Below are positions 60,018-64,000 of a stretch of DNA of 64,000 bases, one piece after another; within the stretch, counting starts at the first letter, position 1; each line of letters begins with the position of its first letter. Source of the DNA: DATJGR01 sp963812255. Its GTDB lineage: Bacteria > Pseudomonadota > Gammaproteobacteria > Pseudomonadales > Azotimanducaceae. The notes under the pieces were generated by a model that was not told where the DNA came from, searched no databases, and saw nothing but the letters and a program-made list of their open reading frames with translations. Both the position numbers and the translations under genes were made by a program. The stretch covers positions 496,001 to 560,000 of the forward strand of contig CAWEUM010000005.1 of NCBI GenBank assembly GCA_963812255.1, written 5' to 3'.

Positions 60018-60100
60018 ACCGGACCTCGTTCCTGGCGTACCAACGCGTAAAATCTTGAGTAAGATCCGCACCCTACAGGGCGAAGAGCACGGAGCGCGCG

Positions 60101-60553
60101 ATGGCGTACTGGCTGATGAAATCCGAACCGTCGGTGTTCGGAATCGACGATCTCAAGAAGAAGCGAACGACCTGTTGGGATGGCGTGCGCAATTATCAGG
60201 CGCGCAACTTCATGCGTGACGGCATGAAGAAAGGCGACAAGATCTTCTTCTACCACTCGAGTTGCCCTGAGACTGGAATCGTCGGGGTCGCGCAGGTCGC
60301 ACGCGAGGCCTATCCCGATCACACCGCGTTCGATCCGAAAGACGCGCACTACGATCCCAAGAGTGATCCGAACAATCCGATCTGGATGATGGTGGACATC
60401 AAATTCGTACGAAAGCTGAAGCGCGTGCTCAGCCTCGATGAACTCAAGGCCGAGCCGCGGCTCGACGGCTTCACGCTACTGCGCCGCGGCAACCGCCTGT
60501 CGGTGATGCCGGTCAGCGACGCGCATTGGGAGATCGTGCTCGGCCTCGAATGA
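60101..60553 (+). CDS. EVE-domain protein
   Basis: The product is 150 residues and a complete EVE (thymocyte nuclear protein 1-like) domain: MAYWLMKSEPSVFGIDDL, WDGVRNYQARNFMRDGMKK, GDKIFFYHSSCPETGIVGVA and HWEIVLGLE. These PUA-like proteins bind modified bases, for example 5-methyl- or hydroxymethylcytosine-type marks, and many are found beside restriction or RNA-related genes. Here it stands alone after a small unknown gene. Confidence 0.92.
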   Translation: MAYWLMKSEPSVFGIDDLKKKRTTCWDGVRNYQARNFMRDGMKKGDKIFFYHSSCPETGIVGVAQVAREAYPDHTAFDPKDAHYDPKSDPNNPIWMMVDIKFVRKLKRVLSLDELKAEPRLDGFTLLRRGNRLSVMPVSDAHWEIVLGLE

Positions 60554-60590
60554 GGCTTCAACGGCCACCGGTCGGCCGCCGCGACTCACA

Positions 60591-62030
60591 TCAATATCCG
60601 GGCGGCGGCTGAAAACCCTGCCATTCGCGTTCGAGCAACTGCGCAAATCGCAGCGTCGTGCGATCCTCGAGGTACGGTCCGATCGCCTGCAAACCCAGCG
60701 GCAGTCCGTCGCGATTGAACCCGGCGGGAAATGCGGTGGATGGCTGTCCAGCGAAAATGGCCCACATGGGGTACACGAGGTTGAGCGCATACGACACCGG
60801 CTCGTTGTCGATGAGCAATTTGCGTTCGGAGAACGCACCGCTCTGATGCGGGAAAGCAACGTCGAGCGTCATCGGGCCAATCAGCACGTCCCAGTTGGTG
60901 AAGAAACTGCGCCAGACACCGCGCGCAAGTTCGCGCCGCCGCAACAATGCGAGGTAACCGGCCGCATCGATCGTCAGACCCTCCGCCTGTGCGCCCAGCA
61001 CACTCGCATCGGCGCTGCCCTTCGCCGCCGCTTCGCGTTCCTCGCGCGTCTGCCCCTGCGTCGTCTGCACCGTCAGCAGGCACAAGTAGTCACGGAAGTA
61101 CTGTTCGAAGTCGACGTCCGGCATCGCCTGCGCGACTTTGGCACCCCGTTGGGAGAGAAACGTCGCGAGCGATTCGACCTTGCCTTGCATGTCTGAGGCC
61201 GGTCGTACCCACGGCATCGCCGGCATGACCGCAACGCGGAAATCCTGCAGGCGAGCTTGGCGCGCTTGCGGCAGCGCGAGTCGCCAGGCCGCGTCTTCGC
61301 CGAGCACCGGCCCGGCAATGACATCGAACAGCATTTCCAGATCGACTGCGCTGCGGGCCAGCGGCCCCTGCACACCCATCAGCGCGGCCGGATTTGGCAG
61401 GTCGGCAAGAGGAAACGACCCTTCACGCGGAATCGCTGTCTCGGACGGTCGATGCCCATAGACGCCGCAATAGGCGCCGGGTACACGGATGGAACCGCCG
61501 ATATCGCTGCCGATTTCCAGCGGTGTCAAGCCAGCGGCGAGTGCAGCGCCGCCGCCCCCTGTGCTGCCGCCTGGCGTGCGGTCCAGATCCCATGGGTTGT
61601 TCGTGCGACCGTAGATCGGGCTGTCAGCCTGCCAATCACCGAGCGCCACCGGAATGTTGGTCTTACCGAGCAGGCACGCACCGGCGGCAAAGACCGAACT
61701 CGCCAACGGCCCGTCTTGTTTGGGACAGTAATCCTTCAGCGCCGGAATCCCGGCTGTTTGTGGCAATCCTGCTGTCTGGGTCGATTCCTTCAACGTCATT
61801 GGCAACCCAAGCAGCGGCGTGCGTAGACCGCGCCCGATCGCCGCATCGGCACGCTGGGCGGCTTCGCGCGCGCGGTCTGCGGTGCGAATCGGAATCGAAT
61901 TGAGGGCGCCGTCTCGCTGATCGATGCGCTTCAGGTGCATTTCGACCAGTTCGGTGGACGAAACCTTGCGTGCCCGCAGTGCCGTCAGCATTTCGGTCGC
62001 GGTGCTATAGGGTCCAATGGGTTCCGACAT
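60591..62030 (-). CDS. Amidase-signature hydrolase
   Basis: The product is 479 residues, started at MSEPIGPYS. The amidase signature triad is present: Lys81 (GLPMTLKES), cis-Ser156 (GGSTGGGGAALAAG) and nucleophile Ser180 (GSDIGGSIRVPGAYCGVYG). The last stretch QAIGPYLEDRTTLRFAQLLE is typical of the family. It hydrolyses amides (possibly aromatic, nitrile-derived or acyl) in the cytoplasm. It is divergent from the medium-chain reductase gene by about 110 bp. Confidence 0.9.
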   Translation of the reverse strand: MSEPIGPYSTATEMLTALRARKVSSTELVEMHLKRIDQRDGALNSIPIRTADRAREAAQRADAAIGRGLRTPLLGLPMTLKESTQTAGLPQTAGIPALKDYCPKQDGPLASSVFAAGACLLGKTNIPVALGDWQADSPIYGRTNNPWDLDRTPGGSTGGGGAALAAGLTPLEIGSDIGGSIRVPGAYCGVYGHRPSETAIPREGSFPLADLPNPAALMGVQGPLARSAVDLEMLFDVIAGPVLGEDAAWRLALPQARQARLQDFRVAVMPAMPWVRPASDMQGKVESLATFLSQRGAKVAQAMPDVDFEQYFRDYLCLLTVQTTQGQTREEREAAAKGSADASVLGAQAEGLTIDAAGYLALLRRRELARGVWRSFFTNWDVLIGPMTLDVAFPHQSGAFSERKLLIDNEPVSYALNLVYPMWAIFAGQPSTAFPAGFNRDGLPLGLQAIGPYLEDRTTLRFAQLLEREWQGFQPPPGY

Positions 62031-62141
62031 CTCGCGCTCTCCCGGTTCGTGTGCAGCAAGCGTACGCGACAATCAGCATTTGCTTAAAGTGCCGCGAACC
62101 GATTGAATCCTTCCAACCCCAGACCCGACGGAGATGTACCC

Positions 62142-63284
62142 ATGGCAAACCATTCAACCGGACTGCAACTGCGCTCGACCGTAAAGAGCGAGGGCGTCCT
62201 CGAGCTATCGCTCGTCAACGTTCCGACACCCGAACCCAAGCCCGACGAAGTGGTCGTCCGGGTCGAGGCAACGCCGATCAATCCATCCGATCTCGGTCTG
62301 TTGTTCGGCGCGGCCGATATGAACACGGCGAAAGTGTCCGGCTCGCCCGCCAACCCGGTCGTGACCGCAACCATCCCACCAAACGTCATGAAGATGATGG
62401 GCGGTCGTCTCGATCAGTCGCTGCCCGTCGGCAATGAAGGTGCGGGAGTCGTGGTCGGGGCAGGCTCAACCGAAGCAGCGCAGAAGCTCATCGGCAAAAC
62501 AGTCGCAATTCTCGGTGGCGCGATGTACTCGCAGTATCGAGTGATCAAAGCCGCGCAGTGTCTGTTGTTGCCGCCAGGCACCAAACCGGCGGAAGGGGCA
62601 TCGTGCTTCGTCAATCCGCTGACCGCGATCGGCATGGTCGAGACGATGAAGCTCGAAGGCCACACCGCACTCGTGCACACCGCCGCCGCGTCGAACCTCG
62701 GCCAGATGCTCAACAAACTGTGCATCGGCGATGGCATCGGTCTCGTCAACATCGTCCGCAAACCGGAACAGGCGAAGCTACTGAAGGGAATCGGCGCGGA
62801 ATACGTCTGCGACTCCAGCGCGGCGACGTTCATGGACGACCTGACGAATGCGCTCGTCGCAACCGGCGCCACACTCGCGTTCGACGCGACCGGCGGCGGC
62901 AAACTCGCGGGGCAAATCCTCACCTGCATGGAAATCGCCGCCAACAAAACCGCTAAGGAATACAGCCGCTACGGCTCGACGACGCACAAGCAGGTGTACA
63001 TCTACGGCGGCCTCGATCGCAGCCCCACCGAGTTCAATCGCAACTTCGGCATGGCATGGGGCATCGGCGGCTGGCTGTTGACGCCGTTTCTGCAGAAGAT
63101 CGGCCCGGCCGAGGCGCAGAAGCTGCGCGAACGCGTGGCAGCAGAAATCAAGACGACGTTCGCGAGCACGTACACCAAGGAAGTGTCACTCGTCGATGCG
63201 TTGCAGTTGAAGGAGATCGCGGTGTACGGCAAACAAGCGACCGGCGAGAAGTACCTGATCAATCCGAACAAAGGGCTTTTGTGA
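62142..63284 (+). CDS. Medium-chain dehydrogenase/reductase without the zinc motif
   Basis: The product is 380 residues with start at MANHSTGLQ (GGAG upstream). The GroES-like domain has NEGAGVVVGAG, where the zinc-binding GHE of classical ADHs is replaced by GNE. The Rossmann part is ALVHTAAASNLGQMLNK with a second strand NIVRKPEQAKLL. Its layout matches the zinc-free quinone oxidoreductase/enoyl reductase branch. It probably reduces a C=C bond or carbonyl with NADPH. The gene for a PhyH-like dioxygenase starts 28 bp after its stop. Confidence 0.85.
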   Translation: MANHSTGLQLRSTVKSEGVLELSLVNVPTPEPKPDEVVVRVEATPINPSDLGLLFGAADMNTAKVSGSPANPVVTATIPPNVMKMMGGRLDQSLPVGNEGAGVVVGAGSTEAAQKLIGKTVAILGGAMYSQYRVIKAAQCLLLPPGTKPAEGASCFVNPLTAIGMVETMKLEGHTALVHTAAASNLGQMLNKLCIGDGIGLVNIVRKPEQAKLLKGIGAEYVCDSSAATFMDDLTNALVATGATLAFDATGGGKLAGQILTCMEIAANKTAKEYSRYGSTTHKQVYIYGGLDRSPTEFNRNFGMAWGIGGWLLTPFLQKIGPAEAQKLRERVAAEIKTTFASTYTKEVSLVDALQLKEIAVYGKQATGEKYLINPNKGLL

Positions 63285-63312
63285 CGTATCCGCCCCACCG
63301 GGAGGAGGCAGC

Positions 63313-64000
63313 GTGGCATATCCCGAGGCGTCAGATGCCGATGTAGCGTCGTTCTGGCGCCACGGCTGGATCGTGGTGCCAGACGCGATCGATCCCAGCG
63401 ACCTCGATGAATTGACCGCGCGCTGCGACGAGATCCTCGCGAACAAGGCGACGATGGCATTCGACTGGGCCTGGGAAGAAGGCACACCTCGCGAAGCGCG
63501 CGACTTCAAGATCGTCCAGGCGAGCCCGACCCGATACTGGCCGGAACTCAATCGTTCGCCGTTTCGCCTGTGGGCGATCGAATTCGGCAGCCGCCTGATG
63601 CGCCGGCCCGTCGAATTCTGGTACGACCAGTTCCTTGCGAAACCCCCCGGTAATAGCGCACCGACCTATTGGCATCAGGACGAAGGCTACTGGGGGCGGA
63701 ATCTCGACGAGCGCGGCATCACGTGCTGGATGCCGCTCCACGCGGTCGACGAATCCAACGGCTGCATGCACTTCATAGACGGCGGACATGAACTGGGCGT
63801 GCTGCCACACAAGCAACCAGACCATATTCAAAGTGATCTGCTCAGCTGTGAGCCGCCGGCCGATCGCGACGTCGTCGCGTGCCCCATCGAAGTAGGGAGT
63901 GTGACGTTCCATCACGGTAAGACACCACACATGACACCTGCCAACACGAGTACTGAGTGGCGCCGCATTCTGACCCAACATCTGCGGGTAGTCGGCACGC
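63313..64000 (+). CDS. Phytanoyl-CoA dioxygenase-family protein (partial, right edge)
   Basis: The frame begins with GTG (AYPEASDADVASFWRHGWIV) after a GGAGGAGG ribosome-binding site and runs off the right edge; 229 residues are present. It has the Fe(II)/2-oxoglutarate dioxygenase motifs: H-x-D in PTYWHQDEGYWG and, in SVTFHHGKTPHMTPANT, the distal His. WRRILTQH near the edge fits the 2-oxoglutarate Arg. Thus the enzyme is complete apart from its C-terminus. It is 28 bp downstream of the reductase gene, so the two probably share an operon. Confidence 0.85.
   Translation, partial: MAYPEASDADVASFWRHGWIVVPDAIDPSDLDELTARCDEILANKATMAFDWAWEEGTPREARDFKIVQASPTRYWPELNRSPFRLWAIEFGSRLMRRPVEFWYDQFLAKPPGNSAPTYWHQDEGYWGRNLDERGITCWMPLHAVDESNGCMHFIDGGHELGVLPHKQPDHIQSDLLSCEPPADRDVVACPIEVGSVTFHHGKTPHMTPANTSTEWRRILTQHLRVVGT

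Noticed and set aside
60018..60100. Possible small RNA in the spacer before the EVE-domain gene
   Set aside because: No clear hairpin with T-run, no conserved RNA sequence recognised; probably just promoter and leader.

Overview
The window is GC-rich DNA from a Gram-negative bacterium. A TonB-dependent receptor, several lipoproteins, a secretin, an HlyD/ABC exporter and a SoxR with proteobacterial-type soxbox sequences point to Proteobacteria. The density of Baeyer-Villiger-type monooxygenases, luciferase-like monooxygenases, acyl-CoA/crotonase enzymes and VOC proteins resembles environmental Gammaproteobacteria that degrade hydrophobic compounds, but the taxonomic guess is inference. No rRNA, intact tRNA or CRISPR array was seen. 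Many long antisense reading frames occur because of the high GC content and were left out.

Layout: 1-2.0 kb holds the end of a TPR protein and decaying gene remnants around a small cupin gene. 1.9-9.9 kb carries an epoxide-hydrolase-like protein, an amidohydrolase/flavoprotein pair, a NarL-type two-component system, a flavin monooxygenase and a periplasmic solute-binding protein. 10-11.7 kb is a scar: a nucleotidyltransferase, a tRNA-Phe-like fragment and a tyrosine integrase broken into two oppositely oriented pieces. It abuts a complete HlyD/ABC-ABC/permease/permease exporter (11.7-16.6 kb). 16.9-19.9 kb has a CPBP protease, a frameshifted secreted-protein gene, a MazG-like protein with a frameshifted endonuclease-like partner, and a cell-wall hydrolase.

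20.1-28.4 kb is the most coherent unit. BVMO, SDR, VOC, LLM flavin monooxygenase, a second VOC, a TetR regulator and a TonB receptor share one operator-like sequence, TGTAACAnnCGTT, which occurs in all three relevant promoter regions. This looks like an uncharacterised uptake-and-oxidation regulon.

28.5-36.8 kb is a signalling block: a REC-adenylyl cyclase, a CheY protein and a 1697-residue histidine kinase with eight GAF domains, interrupted by a VOC gene and a VapBC module with an 18-bp perfect palindrome. 37-45.7 kb has membrane proteins, an LLM enzyme, a LuxR-type regulator, an orphan lipoprotein secretin with two exported partners, and a TerB-like protein with a COQ4-type metal motif. 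45.8-54.6 kb has SoxR with two soxbox-like sites (one before a VOC-SnoaL pair), a patatin-BVMO-PhyH operon, a TetR-fatty acid hydroxylase pair and an ArsR-SRPBCC pair, each regulator with its own inverted repeat. 54.7-64 kb has HipBA, acyl-CoA dehydrogenase, a crotonase-AraC pair, an EVE-domain protein, an amidase, a medium-chain reductase and the start of a second PhyH dioxygenase.

Many neighbouring genes overlap by 4 bp (ATGA or GTGA), so translational coupling is common here.
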